Positions 46,015 through 58,514 of a stretch of 64,000 nucleotides of DNA are shown piece after piece. Within the stretch, counting starts at the first letter, position 1. Each line of letters opens with the position of its first letter. A program made the position numbers and the translations under genes. The notes below the pieces were generated by a model, which was not told the DNA's origin, made no database searches, and was given only the letters and a program-made list of their open reading frames with translations. The DNA is from Typhlomys cinereus (lineage: Eukaryota > Chordata > Mammalia > Rodentia > Platacanthomyidae): NCBI GenBank assembly GCA_023101885.1, contig JALPQD010000240.1:1457501-1521500 (forward strand). The letters are read 5' to 3'.

Positions 46015-48990
46015 AAAACTCGGACAAAGTGTCAGAACTTCTCTTTCAGAATACCTTTGAAAGTTACCTGTCATTCAGCAATGTTCTGATATTTGCAGTT
46101 AGTCACGACATTGCGTTGTGTGTGAAAGTAATGACACATGGTTAAGGGGGTTCATGGATCTGTGAGTGATGGGCCCCAAACAGATGCCCTCTCTAACTTA
46201 CTGAAGCACATTCACAGGCATTCTGCTCTCAGCAGCAGAAAACCACAAAGATGGATGTGCCTGTCACCAGAAGGATGTGTAAGTCAGTGCTGGAGAACAG
46301 GGTGTCTTGAGGGATGGTTGTACTGAGCGGACACATAATCCCCAAAGGAAATCTGGCTGATCTTACCAGAGAAATGGGAGGCATGGATGCTGGGTAGGAA
46401 AACACTTGAGTTCAAATGCCTGAGTTCCACAGGCACTTCATTAGGCAGGAAGACTGAAAAGGACCAGTATCCACAGAAGATAGCTAGAGTTGAACAAAAG
46501 CTGCTTTTCATCATAGTCCATCAGGAGAAAATAACATCCAATTTTTTCAAGTATTTTGGTGTTCCTTTTGGTTGGAGTTTCCTAAGCCAAGATAATGGAC
46601 AAAATAAAAAGATGGGAGGGTGGTGGAGGCTTAGTTCAGTCAAGGACTCTTGTCCATCAGTACCGATGGCCTGGGCACTTGTGGATAGTCATGTCTCCAT
46701 TCTCACTGCCTATGAACCGTTGAAGAGGAATTAGATCTCTATTCATAGGAAAGCTTGAGGTCTGTTCTCGTAACAGGGGAAAAATGACTAGCTGCTTCGA
46801 TCTTGAGGGACCCATCTGTAAATCCCATTTCTCCATCAGAACTTTAGAAAAGCAGTTAATTGAAGATCTCTGAGACAATGCTTAGGTGGTACCCAGAGTC
46901 AAGGAACCTCATCCCGAGGATGTGAGCGATTTACTAAACACAGCAAAGAAACTTGAGATCGACGGCATTTCAAAGCCCAGAGAATGTCATGATTAGGAAA
47001 TGGATAAAGTCATTTCCCTCTGAAGATTCGAGGGAGACATATTCCAAATATATGTCACACAAATAATTAAGACTTTGAAACGATAGCAGAATTTTGGATC
47101 CCAGCAGTGTTGATAATGATGACAATGATAATTTAATGATTTTTCCCTCCACGTCCTGCAAAGGTCTGCAAGTACATGATTCATGTCTCTCACATCTCTG
47201 TCAGCGGTTACATTTTTTTTCAGAGGAAGTCAGCTGAAGTTCACATCAGTTTATATCCCTTACAAGAGGTCCTAAGTGACAATTAGTGGGATAATGCCAC
47301 ATTTTGAACTAGAATTCAAACTGTGCACAAAGTGAATTTTGGTACACTTTCATCAGGGAAGACAGATGCAATATTCAGTCACGCACATAATTTGATAACT
47401 ATGCTTGGGATATCTGCACAGGATTATATCAATATCAATAATATATTAATCAATATTAATAATATATTAATATAACTATATTAATGTGTTAATGTATTAA
47501 TCTGGTGATAATTGTTCATTAAGCACTAGGACTGGAGTAGTTTACTTTGATCAGCAAAGGAAAATTACGGAGCCCACCCTTTCTCTTTATGGTAAATCCC
47601 TTATGACATTGAGTACCCCACTTTCTCAAAAATGATCCTTTCCTCTTTAAGTACGATAGAAATGTAGAGGCCTTGAGGACTTTCTTTTGGCTTCAAAAAA
47701 GAAAAGAGACTGGGAAATATCAAATTGTTTGGGAGAAGAGAGTCCCACATCTGAAGTTCTGGGGCAAATGAAAAATTGACCCATGTGGACAATAGAAACA
47801 TGACAATTTTGTGCTATATTTCCATTGATCCCATAAGCAAGTTGCATAGTAATGAACCCTTGCTCCTCTTGTATAGGAAAATGTCTTGCAACACCCAAGG
47901 AGCCATGTCCAAATCTTCTGGTGAATTGGTCTTTTGTTGGTCAACAGTGTTTCTACAACTGTCAGGTCAGCTGCTGCTCCGCCGTCCCTTCCCCCGCTCT
48001 ACTTTCAGACCACAGTCTTCAGCTTTTACTCCAGGTCATACCAATTCATCTTTTTCATTTCAAAGTTTGTCTGCTTTTTTGGCTGCCTCTTTTTTGCCTT
48101 TGGAAAGGAGTGAGCATTCTCCATGAGTAAATGTAACTTACTCCCAACCCTTGCCTTCTTTCCCACCCCAGCAATCATTATTGTGAACATCTGTTCATTC
48201 TGCATTTAGAACATGATCAAGTGCACACTGCGACTTTCAGTTACAGTCTTTTCAGCATCCATTATTTACTAGACTGAATGCTCCTACAAAAATGAACTGT
48301 GTCCCACACTCAAACTGTCATTCTCAGCCTGACTGCAGGACCAGATACTGATATGGCCAAAGAAATAATTGTTCATTGGATAAAATATTTATACCCAAGA
48401 GAAGAAGACCTTCCTTTCTAGAGGCTTATGTTGTAATTCATTCTTTACTGGAAAGCAGCCATGAAAGACTTTGCCTCTGTGGCTCCTTTTCACGCATGTA
48501 GCTACTCCTCCTCTAGAAAGAGCAGTGACAGTTTGGCTCTTGAGTGAGACAGACAGGGACTGATCCTAGCCTTATCCCTCCTTGGCTTGGGGTATTTCCA
48601 AATATACATTAATGATTACAGTCACTTTAATGTAGTGTTTTGAGGAAATTCTGACTAAAAATGTAGGTGTCAAGTCAACGATAGCCAGAACTATCACTTC
48701 CTCACAGCCAAGAACAAAGGTAGTACTTTATCGCAGTGAGCTGCCAGTTTGCTTTTCACATTCAGCTTCAAAGATTTTGAACTTACACATCAAAGCAGTT
48801 ATTAAAATAATTATTTGCTTTACTTCCATGTAGCAGTATTAGATATGTAAGTGTTACAAGGCTTAATATTTTGTTGCATCAAATTACTTTTTCGCTCTAA
48901 ATAATTTAACTTCAAAAATAGTACTTTCTAATTGGCTATAGGAAATAGATCTCTTTTTTAATTATGCATGGTGTGTGTATGGATGTATTT
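46015..48990. other. Single-copy noncoding DNA, no gene seen
   Basis: Nearly 3 kb without a recognised interspersed repeat, apart from an AT-rich array at 47427-47502. Frames up to 117 codons lack known motifs. Conservation cannot be judged here. Confidence 0.5.
47427..47502. repeat. AT-rich imperfect array (attaat/atatc units)
   Basis: Overlapping units such as aataatatattaatcaatat and tattaatgtgttaatgtatt form an imperfect tandem and partly palindromic block. Confidence 0.85.
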
Positions 48991-48999
48991 TGAATGTGG

Positions 49000-49322
49000 G
49001 TAGGTGCATATATTTGTGCCAATATTTGTGTGTGTATGTCCCTGCATATGGATTCCTGGGCTTGATAGTAGAGATCATTCTTAACCATTTTTCTACCTTA
49101 TTGCTTTGAGATTTGGTCTTTAATTAAACGGAAAGCTCACCCTTAGACTAACCTGTCTACCTAGCTTGCTCTGGAGGTTCCTGGGGGGTTCCATCTTCCA
49201 AAGGAGGAATCATAGACAGGCTTTTACCCCTACATGGTATTGTGCATGGGCCTGGGGGATCGGAACAATGGTCCCTTTGCTTGTTCTGCAAATGCTTTAA
49301 CTGCTGAGCCATTTCCTCACTC
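49000..49322 (-). repeat. B3-like SINE
   Basis: A TG-rich part (tgtgtgtgtatgtccc), ttgctttgagatttggtctt and ctttaactgctgagccattt give the reverse order of a B3 element with a tRNA-like head at the right end. Confidence 0.7.
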
Positions 49323-49397
49323 AGGAGATGGATCTCAAGACCAGTGTTTCACTATGGGTTTTTGTTTATTCAAGACCAAAATTTAGAGTGCATATCT

Positions 49398-49432
49398 TTC
49401 TATTTATTTATTTATTTATTTATTCAATTGTG

Positions 49433-49482
<50 letters not shown>

Positions 49483-49691
49483 ACCACGGGCGAATTCGGG
49501 AACCACCATAGACGCCTCCACCTCCTCCTTGTTTACTCTGCCCCAGGAGTCACAGGCTCTGCTCTACCAGGTCCGGAAACGCAGGCCGCCCCCGCTTCTG
49601 CCTGGCATCTATACGTGGGGTCTAGGATCTGAACTCAGGACCTTCTGCCTGCAAGGCAGAGGCTTAACCCCTGAGCCACCTCTCCAGCCCC
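49398..49691 (-). repeat. Young B2-like SINE, minus strand
   Basis: Flanked by tagagtgcatatct (49384-49397) and tagggtgcatatct (49692-49705), 13 of 14 matching. On the plus strand: (TTTA)n tail, (TG)n at 49439-49479, body, then the head ending cctctccagcccc. Same family as 14636 and 45704. Confidence 0.95.
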
Positions 49692-49705
49692 TAGGGTGCA
49701 TATCT

Positions 49706-51600
49706 AACCAATATTCTGTATAACACACCACGCCAAGCACACAGTGGTTTTAAAGAACAGCCATTTATTTTCACCTGCACACTCCTGGACTGAGAAGAAG
49801 CTGGTCTAGGCTCTGCGGGGCTGAGTGCTTCTGCTTCAAACTACAGGTCTGACTCAAACCAACTCTTCTCTATCAACCAGGTGGATGTCTGCCCACATAT
49901 GCTCATTCCTTCTGACCCTCTAACATGGATGCAAGCTCACTTACATAAGCATGCCCAAAGCCTTATTTCTTTACATCTTCTAATATTTTACTGCAAGACA
50001 GGTAATATAGCTAAGATTAAAGTCAGAGAATGCACTTGTCCTATGGAGATAAAGGTCAGGAGTAAATGTATTTGCATGATAGTCAATCTTCCACTGACTA
50101 CAACATGATAAATATTAAGTTGAGACACTGGATCTATAAATAATTTCTTTTCTATGTACTCACAGAACGATAATGACCAATAGATAACGTTCTCTCTAGG
50201 GGTACATCTTCAACCAACCTCACGCCACTAAATGCCTAGATGCTAGATGTTCAATTCAGTCTGCCTAAAAGGGAAGTATGCAACAGGGCTTTAAAAACAC
50301 AGCACTTAAGAAAATAGACTGAAGTGAGTCCTAGGGGATCTTGCTAAAGAGATTGCTATTACTTTCAGCAAGACAATTTATGCTTCCTGCAAAAATATGA
50401 TTTGGGTTTTTTTTCCTTTGCAAAAGAAATACCCAGTTATTTTTGTGTCAGATTTGATGATTTGGCTTCTGAAATGTCACATAATGCTTTGTATGTCTGT
50501 ATTTTAGAAACTTTTATTTCAGATGATTTTTCAGCATCTAGGTTATCTAGAAAAAAAGTATTATCATATTCTCTATAGCCAGTGCATGTGTATGTGTGCA
50601 TGTGCATATGTGTGTGTCTGTGTGTGTATGTATGTATGCCTATATGTGGGAGCATGCATGTGTAGACATACATGTATAGAATTGCATGCATGTGTGCATA
50701 TGTATATGTTTGGTATATATGTATACATTTATGTGTGTGCATGTGTTTATGCATGTGTATGTGTAGGGCATATGTCTGTGCATGTGTGTTTCTGTGTGTG
50801 TGTATTGGAGGCAAGGAGGAGCCATATTTCTGCACACATTCTTGCTTGCTTATAGCAAAGTCTTGTAACAAAGGTTCCACCTTGATGTCCACCGTTGGCT
50901 TTACATGGAAGGTTTCAGTCCAATAAACATGGTGACTGAAAGCAGCATTTAGATATCTGCTGCCTGCATGAAAAAGAATGCGTTTGAATAGCAAATCAGG
51001 TTCTTTTTAAGGGTTCAGTTGTATTGGATGCAGCTGTCATGGAGGCACATTCTCCCTTCCTCCTCCTCACGTTTGCTTTTAAAATTGAGCATCAGAAGTC
51101 TTATCCTGTTCTGTACTATGAGTCTTAAGTGAGAGTGGCTGATTTACCTGCTCAGTGGTGTGATGTCGGCATTATAACATCTTTAACTCCCCTGGTGAGT
51201 TAGTGAAGTTGGTGTTGATCCTATCTAAGGGTCAGCAAAGCTCATTGCCCGTGCTTCTGAAGTCTGTGTACGCCCGAAGGCAGGCTGAACTCTGCCAGTG
51301 TGCTTGGAGATTTGAATGTTGCTTCACTGAATTCGGTCTCCCCAAAAAGTTCTGGGAGGTAAATATTTCCCACATTCTACTGATCAGCAAATAGAATCTC
51401 AGAGGACATATCTTTGCCCTTAAACATAGATTTTTAGCTCTACTATGAGCCTCAAAGTCCTTTCTTCTTGGAGAAAAAATGAAGTAGGTACTCTGTTAGC
51501 CTTGTTCACACATTCTAAGATAGAATGCAAGGAGTGGGCACTGTCAGCCTTGGTCATGTGCTCTAAGACAGAGAGCACTTTTTCAGGGATGAAGGCAATA
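49706..51600. other. Single-copy noncoding DNA with a TG-rich block
   Basis: No gene recognised. The 185-codon minus-strand frame (50994-50437) is largely the TG-rich block read in reverse (His/Thr/Met-rich), not a protein. Confidence 0.5.
50585..50812. repeat. TG/TATG-rich simple sequence
   Basis: About 230 bp of irregular tgtg, catg and tatg words. Degenerate microsatellite. Confidence 0.9.
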
Positions 51601-51604
51601 AGGG

Positions 51605-51960
51605 AGCCATTAGGAGCAGAACAAAAGGCCTGGGAGAGGGCTCGGTAGATTCAGTGCATGACATAAAAGTGTAAGGACCTGTGTTTGAATTCCCCAGAAT
51701 CCCATGTAAGAGCCTGGTGTGGTAGTGTGTATCTGTCTATAATCCAAGAGACACTATGTCAACATGTAAGAAAAGGGAAGAGAAATTCCAGGAGCTTTTG
51801 TGCAGTTATCCTGCTGAGCACAGATACAAATTGCAAAGAGACTTTGTCTCAAACAAACTGGAGGGTGAGGACCAGTCCCTGAAGTGGTCTTCTGACCATG
51901 GCACATGCGTGTTTGCACACACATATATGAATATATATGTATCATAATTTGTACTCATAC
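51605..51960 (+). repeat. B2-like SINE, diverged
   Basis: A tRNA-headed start (cctgggagagggctcggtag, ctgtgtttgaattcccc) is followed by a body with a SINE-like order. Older than the CA-tailed family; exact family uncertain. Confidence 0.6.
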
Positions 51961-52395
51961 CTATCATGTGCACATGAATAAGCACACAATGAGGCAAAGA
52001 AGATTGAAAAATAGAGTAGAGTGAATACCGAGCAGCCACCAGAGGCAGCTCACCAGAGGCAGTTAGATCAAGTATGCTAATAAAGACATAAGAGGCTCAG
52101 AAGGAAGCATACGAGTGAACAAGGGGAGCCTGAGGCTGCATGCGTGTGTGTGGATGGCTTTAAGACACTTGCCAGATTTTTCTTTGATTATATAAGAATG
52201 TTGGAGAAAGATATACACTTCCAAGAAATGTTTTAAAATTGGGAGGCAGTCTTTGCAGGGTTTGGAAGAAGGGAGGGAGATTGAGATGATTCTGGAGAAG
52301 CTGTCTGATTTGAAAGAAGCATGGGGTGGATGTGAGGTTCAGAGAAGAGAGTTGGGTTAGTTTCATGTTTTTCCTGAATGAATACAAGACTCAGA
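51961..52395. other. Single-copy noncoding DNA
   Basis: No repeat or coding frame recognised. Confidence 0.5.
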
Positions 52396-52399
52396 GAAT

Positions 52400-52715
52400 T
52401 TAGGGGAACAAAGGATTTATTCTTGCTTATGATTCTCTGTCAACATTTCATAAGCATGGCATGAGAGTTCGTCGGGGGATGAGAAAACTGGCCATGTTAT
52501 ATCTGCACAGCGAATGGAGAGAGGAGCATCCTTTCTTACTTGCTAAAATGCCTAAATCCAAAAATACTAAACCAATTCTCTAGATCCTGTCCACCTGCCC
52601 ATGGAATGGTCCGCATCATGAACTAGATCTTTCCACACCAGTTAGATAATCTCCCACAGCCTTACTCACCATTTGCCTTTCGTTTGCCTTAACTACTAAT
52701 TCATTACAGATGTGC
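52400..52715 (-). mobile_element. Candidate MaLR-like LTR fragment
   Basis: aacaaaggatttattcttgc followed by tgattctctgtcaac resembles the reverse complement of the 3' part of a MaLR LTR (poly(A)-signal region). Ends are not defined. Confidence 0.45.
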
Positions 52716-53485
52716 ACAAGGGCTTAGTCTTCAATCGTCAGCTTGATACCTGTATCCAGCCAGCACAGAAGGGAAGCAAGGAGATGGCTGCAAGGTCTAG
52801 AGAAGTCAAGAGGCCCTTGGGGTGAGCCACAAGCAGATGTTGAGCAGGAGAAACCCCGGGGACACTGTGAGCAGGATTCTAAAGTGGAGCGAATGCCTCT
52901 GGGGCTCCAGGGCAGGACTTGGGCTCTTCGCTGCTAACTTTGGGATATAAAGGCTAGCGGTTTACTGTTTAGAGTCAAGCTTCCTGAACCCTGGGACATG
53001 ATCCCATACGAAGTTTTCTGAATGTGCAGTGACCAAACATTAATTCCAAATCAGACATGTAAGGAAACCAAGGTGTTTCTGGCAGCGTGAATTTGCTGCA
53101 GCCTGGTCCTGAATGAGAGTGAGCACTTGCTCACTCTTACTTTTTGTCACTATGCCACCCCACCGAATATTGCCTGTAATGATTTGCTTAGATTGAAAGC
53201 TTCCAGTAGGTTTTGGTTTGGAGTATGTTACTGCACATTCAAAATTTTCAGAACAGAAACATAAAGGAACAAAGACTTTAAGTTGCTGAAAGTAGCAAAT
53301 TAGAACATCTGGACAGCACTGAGTTAGAATATTTCTTTTGGAAAATTGCTGTTTCAGTGGTGGGCTTGAGTTTTACACATACTTGTTCAATGGCTTTTTG
53401 TTTGCTCAGAATTCGTAACAATGACACTGCTTCTGTTGTTTTGTATTACACATCTATAAGTAGCAGCATTCTCATCACTGAAATA
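52716..53485. other. Single-copy noncoding DNA
   Basis: No repeat or coding frame recognised. Confidence 0.5.
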
Positions 53486-53489
53486 TTTT

Positions 53490-53654
53490 TCTTGGAAATT
53501 TTCATTTTAAAACAAAATGTCTTTGCCCAATCCAGCCGACCTTGCTTCTACCCTCCCTATCTACACATCCTTCTTCCATCCTCCCCTCCTTTCATCCTGC
53601 TGTGTCCACCCACCCTCCTGTCCCTCTACTTGTTTACATCAAGGACTCCCTTTG
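53490..53654 (-). mobile_element. Lx-like L1 3'UTR fragment
   Basis: C/T-rich sequence (ccctccctatctacacatcc, atcctcccctcctttcatcc) resembling the reversed L1 3'UTR end. It directly precedes the LTR at 53660. Low certainty. Confidence 0.5.
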
Positions 53655-53659
53655 GGGTG

Positions 53660-54016
53660 TGTCATGGTTTGAAATGTGTTCCCTACAGCCTCATGTGTTT
53701 AGCAAGATCATGGCACCTTGAGAGGTGGAGTCTTGCTGGAGGAAGGCAGTCACAAGAGGTGGGCCTTGAGGTGGATTAGTCCCACCCTACCTCCAGGAGA
53801 AGTCTGCCTTTGCTGCAAGCAGTCTGCAGCTCTCAGCTTCCAAGATGTCTGCAGTGAGTTAGCCTCTTTTACCTTTGGCCAGCCAGCCATGCCGCCTCAG
53901 CTGTGAGAGACTGTACCTTCCCTCTGGAACCGTAAGCTGAATAAACCTCCCTTTCTCCCTTAAGTTGATTGACTTTGGGTGCTCTCTCACAGCAATAGTT
54001 AGGAGTAACTGTTACA
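53660..54016 (+). mobile_element. Solo ERVL-MaLR LTR (MT-like)
   Basis: Begins TGTCATGG and ends CTGTTACA (TG...CA), 357 bp. A 5-bp gggtg at 53655-53659 and 54017-54021 is the TSD length expected for ERVL-MaLR. Internal words (tggagtcttgctggaggaag, ctgaataaacctccctttct, ctctcacagcaatagttagg) match the MaLR order, with AATAAA at about 53939-53944. Confidence 0.88.
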
Positions 54017-54474
54017 GGGTGCCTGTGTTGGTAAGGAAGTCAGATTTCTGTAGTAGTATATGTGGCTCTTCAGTGGGCAAAGTGGAGAAGTTCCTTTTCC
54101 TTTACTGAATGCCTGCCTCTGAGACGCTCTCTCAGAGCAGTTAAAACTGAAATATTGATCAACTCTAAAAAAAAAACCTTGAAGATTCTGTCTATATCCT
54201 GTAGCACAAAACATTCAGCTGAGATTTAATTCTTTATGTGAAGATAAACAAGCACATATGCCTCATTAATAAACAAATTTGGATTAATCTTTAATAAAAG
54301 GTGACAAAACTGTTTGAAAATCATTCATCTGTGAGCGAATTGTATATCTGCATATCTATTTGATATACGATATATTCCTGGAGCACAGAGAAACTTCTGA
54401 GGATAAAAGGATTTGTGAGGAAATGTTTTCAGAAGCTTTGACTTACAGGGCCTTTGGTGACACTTCAAGGGTAT
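54017..54474. other. Single-copy noncoding DNA
   Basis: No repeat or coding frame recognised. Confidence 0.5.
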
Positions 54475-54735
54475 ATTAATTTCCTTTGTCATTGCTGTGA
54501 CCAAGTAAATGACCAGAAGCAAATTCAGGGAAGAAGGATTTATCTTGGCTCGTGGTCTGCACAGTGGAAAGCCTCGGCAGTAGTAGGTCTCAGCAGTGAC
54601 TGCAGACGCACAAGTTGATTGCTCACACCTCAGTGAGTCAGAAACCAGACAGCAAAGTTGGAACTCAGCTGGTTGTTTCCTTTTTCCCTTTTTATGCGGT
54701 TCAGGACCCCAGATCATCCCTTCAAGGTAGGTCTC
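54475..54735 (-). mobile_element. MaLR-like LTR fragment
   Basis: tttcctttgtcattgctgtg, agggaagaaggatttatctt is the reverse complement of a MaLR LTR 3' end (aataaatccttcttccct, then cacagcaatgacaaagg). Confidence 0.65.
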
Positions 54736-54819
54736 CCCCCACCTTAGTTAATCCTTTCTGGAAGCATCCTTATATACATACCTAAAGCAGTACCTCATTA
54801 ATGCCCTAAGGATCTCTTT

Positions 54820-55500
54820 AAAAATATTATTATTGGCCTTTTACTAAATTTATTCCTTGACAATGTCATACATATATAATACATCCTGATCACCATCACT
54901 CGTACCCTCTGCTCCTTCTTTCTGTCACCTGTTGCCACTCCCCCACACAATTCACTTCCCACATCCGTGGCTTTGGTTGTTCTGAGACTCGCTGAGCTTC
55001 ATCAGGATTCCCTATGTGACCGGGAGTTTGGAATGATTTACTGGAACTGGTGGGCTCCCAAGTACAATACCCGCCCCTGCCCTGGAATCTTTCTGTGGCT
55101 AAAGTTCAGCAGAGAAGGGTAGAGACTCTCTGGCCCTCTCCGCTATAGAATTGACTTGTTGGCATACCCAGTTAACGTGAAGCTTTCCTAGAGGAGAAGT
55201 CACATCCACGTCTATTCATCCTAGATGGAGATCCAATGACAAACCAAAGCAATGATGACACCAAAGTTCAACTCAACCAACAGTAAGCTTGTTGAGGCTA
55301 CTTGTGGGAGTGCGAGTGAGGGTTTCTTACAGCAGTAGGGATGACTCAAGGGTGGCTACATCACACAAAACCCAGCCCCGCCTGTGTGAGAGGGCAGTAA
55401 CCCTGAAGCTCTCTGTGCCACTTGCTGCCAGCTAAGCCTGTCCAAGTCTCTTCCAGACTGCTGGGCTGCTCAAGGGGTCGCTACCCCACCATCCAGCAAT
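54820..55500 (-). mobile_element. Lx-like L1 3'UTR (approximate ends)
   Basis: aaatttattccttgacaatg, tcatacatatataatacatc, gggagtttggaatgatttac and aagttcagcagagaagggta follow the reversed Lx-type 3'UTR order. The right part (55190-55500) is less certain. Confidence 0.6.
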
Positions 55501-57282
55501 TGTTTATTGTTTTCTTTACCTTGTGGAGAGGACTAATATAGTTTGTTAGTTTCAACAACTTCTTAAGAAACAGAAATTATTTTACCAGGATAGAATGCTT
55601 TAAATTGCTGCGCAGTAACTTTCTTAGGTTAAAATGAGGGCAAAGTATAATGTGGCAGCATATAATGCCAGAGGAAAATGTCACACAATACCATCCTTGT
55701 ACAGTCTGCTGCGAGCAACTGTACACTGGCTGCATCATGCTCAGAACATCGTCCTTCTCCCTATCTTCTCATTCTTATTCCTTTCTTGCCTTTGTGTGAT
55801 GATCTCGTAAAAGGATTGATAAAAATGTACTATTCAGGGCTGAGCACTCAAGTCTCATTTTTTCTTATAGTGCCCTGAGCAGACATGAATCTCTGCATTC
55901 ACCTCTGGTCATTGCAAAGAGTTTTTCTAAATAAGTCTGAGTGTAACATTTGTCTATGCATGTAAACATGAAGGTTTAAAAGGTAGTGTGGTGTCATGTC
56001 AATTTAGCTAAATAATAATGGTGATTCCCTTCAAGGGCATAAGACCTTCTCAGCCATGGCATTTTAACTAGGTTTCCAGTATCTGGCATGAATGGATTCC
56101 TCTTGTGGAACAGGATTCAAAATTCATCAGAGAGCATTTGGTGGCCCCCATACAGTCAGGTCACTATTGTACCAATAGGAACATCTTGCTTAGGTATTTC
56201 AAAATGCTATCAAGCTTACAATTACCCATTACCTTATGCAACATGAGTGGCGGGGAGGGGGTCCTCTCAGTACTCCACCCATCTTCTAATATGCCTTAAG
56301 TTAGAGGCACAGCCTTACCTGGACATATAACAGAGCAAATGTATGTTCAGAGGGACATGCAGGTCTGGTTCAATACTCACAAGAAGTTAGAACAAGTAGG
56401 GTGGGTAAGAGGTAAAATCAATGAGAAACCAACATCGAAGATCATAGACAGTGAACAGCAGCCAAAATAAGCTTCCTCTAATTTTCTGTGCTTTTTCATT
56501 AGTCACTGGCAGCATGAAAACTTAAGACTCTAGTTTTTTCAGATGATTTGGCTGTAATGTGGGCTTATGCCTCAGAACTTCTTAACACTAAGTTCTTTTT
56601 TATGTTTCTCATTAATATTTCTGAGTTAGATCTGCAACAATTCAGTAGCTAACTGAGGGCACTAATTTTTCTGGGCTCTCTGAGCTTAAGAATAATTTGC
56701 TTTAGTGGAGAAAATTAATCAGAAAGTTTCATTTGGATTCTCAACTCACTAATAATAAACATTGGAGTGTGACATGTGCTTTCTATTGATAATAAAGCAT
56801 TTCTTTGCACCTGTTTACATTCTGTTCTTGCAAAACCTTCCAAGAAAGTCAGAATTTGCTTCATTATCACCACCTTATAGATACAGATGTGAGGGGCTCT
56901 CAGTGGCGGATTCTGAGTTGCTGATGCCACACAGTTGGCTTCATGAACAAAGTCACAGCTGGTCTTTGTGCAGCACATTCAAAGTGTAATCTGGTTTTAG
57001 CATAGAGCCAGCTTCACGAAATCTTGGGAAAGATTATTCCTTTGTTTCTTGGATCCCAAGTAAGGAGTTCATTTTGTCAGGGCCATCTCTGAGTTTAGCG
57101 CAATTAAGTTCTTCAAGGTCTTCTGCCAACAATTTTAGATCATTATCTTTTACAGTGTTTGAACAACACTGTGCAGAAGTTACTTATCAGAGAAAAAGAA
57201 AGCAAAAAGAAGAGGAACCGGAACTATCTGTTTTCTGAATCCTAATGGGACGAGTAGAATGTATTCCATGTGACCCAGACCC
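55501..57282. other. Single-copy noncoding DNA, no gene seen
   Basis: About 1.8 kb without a recognised repeat. Frames are short and AT-rich. Confidence 0.5.
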
Positions 57283-57445
57283 TTCTTAGAAAGGGTGAGC
57301 TTGAACTTCTGACCCTCTGGCTTCACCCCTCGTGCTGGGATTGCAGCTGTGGGCCACCATTCCTATTCAGGGGCTGATGGAAATTGAATCTAGGGTCTGG
57401 CACATGCTATGCCAGTCACTAACTGAGCTCCACCCCAGCCCTTAA
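57283..57445 (-). repeat. B4-like SINE (ID plus B1)
   Basis: Plus-strand sequence tctggcttcacccctcgtgc, tgggattgcagctgtggg, actgagctccaccccagccc reads in reverse as an ID head followed by a B1 part. Confidence 0.75.
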
Positions 57446-57560
57446 CTCTAATTCTTTTAGAATAGCATTGCTACTTCTAATTAAATAGTGGATCATTTCA
57501 ATTACAAAAGGACTTAGTGCATTTAATCACAAACTCTGTAGCCTTGTTTCAGACAAGTTC

Positions 57561-58005
57561 TTTTTTTTTTTTAGATAGGAGTTTAATATTTTACTTCTCC
57601 ATGACACATATGCAGTTGAATATAAATAAAAGACCTGCCATACACCATGCTTAGGTTCTTTTGGTGGTTCAGGCAAAGAGATGAGGCATACACCTGTCTC
57701 TCCACAGAAGCAGCCACTCCTCTGCCCAGGTTTTGCAATTTTGCAGCTTTGAGCTCATTAATAATTTCTTTGATATCCTAAGGAGCCAGATCCACACAGT
57801 AGTCGCCATTTATTTGAACAATTGGTGTTATCTACACAGCTCCCCAAGCATTCATCTTCAGAGCAGTGCAGTCTGTCAGGTCTAGTCTCCCCATTTAATT
57901 CTAAGCTTGTTTTCTGAGTGGTCTCTGTTCTAAATGTTTTCTTTCCTTGTCTCAAATAGTTAAATTTGTCTTCCTCATTGTTCCTCAAGCAGTGTGCTCC
58001 AAAGC
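57561..58005 (-). pseudogene. NDUFV2: Processed pseudogene of NDUFV2 (complex I 24-kDa subunit), 5'-truncated
   Basis: NDUFV2 is the mitochondrial complex I subunit that holds a [2Fe-2S] cluster. The minus strand keeps the C-terminal third of its coding region without introns. The frame from 57988 includes GETRPDRLH and then ECLGSCVDN (parent GETTPDKLF, ECLGACVNA, from the 2Fe-2S region). A one-base insertion then shifts the frame, after which DIKEIINELKA is recognisable (parent DIEEIIDELKA). A one-base loss shifts it again to KIAKPGQRSGCF and LPEPPKEPKHGV (parent KIPKPGPRSGRF, LTEPPKGPGFGV). A 3'UTR, an ATTAAA signal (57582-57587 in reverse) and a 12-base poly(A) (57561-57572) follow. No TSD was found. 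It is a dead retrocopy probably made by L1. Confidence 0.88.
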
Positions 58006-58320
58006 AAGGAAAGTGGGGTCATTCACTGGGGTAGAGGTAGCAAGTGTTTCATCACTTTCATTTTTTCTCATTTTGAAATGTTTGTTTTTGTGTTAATTTT
58101 ATTGTGCATATAGTATAACAAAAACAAAAGGTAAGATCAAGTCTGTTACACATATATAACTTACATCACAGAAAGACTATAGATATATTGAGATGTGTTA
58201 CCTCAGTTTTAATTATTAGCTATGTTATGGACATATCATTTTCGAGACTCTTAGCATTGTGGTTTGAGATACAGCCCTCTGGGAAAAATATATGTGTATA
58301 TGTAATAAATTCCTAATCTC
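58006..58320. other. AT-rich single-copy noncoding DNA
   Basis: No repeat or coding frame recognised. The pseudogene's 5' edge could extend slightly into it. Confidence 0.5.
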
Positions 58321-58324
58321 CAAT

Positions 58325-58453
58325 AGATACATGCATACATGCATGCATACACATCAGCATAGACGTACATACATACACACATACATATATATTTGAAATG
58401 TAATGTATACACACACACACACACACACATACGTATATATTTGAAATGTAATG

Positions 58454-58502
<49 letters not shown>
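58325..58502. repeat. Compound microsatellite with a duplicated 48-bp unit
   Basis: A TACA/TGCA-rich part (58325-58388) is followed by two copies of atttgaaatgtaatgtatac plus (AC)n, starting at 58391 and 58439 (48-bp period). The second ends in a long (AC)n to 58501. CA-slippage proteins in this block are not genes. Confidence 0.95.
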
Positions 58503-58514
58503 TCCTAACAATGC

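Noticed and set aside
50437..50994. 185-codon minus-strand frame rich in His, Thr and Met
   Set aside because: Caused by the TG/CATG simple-sequence block at 50585-50812.
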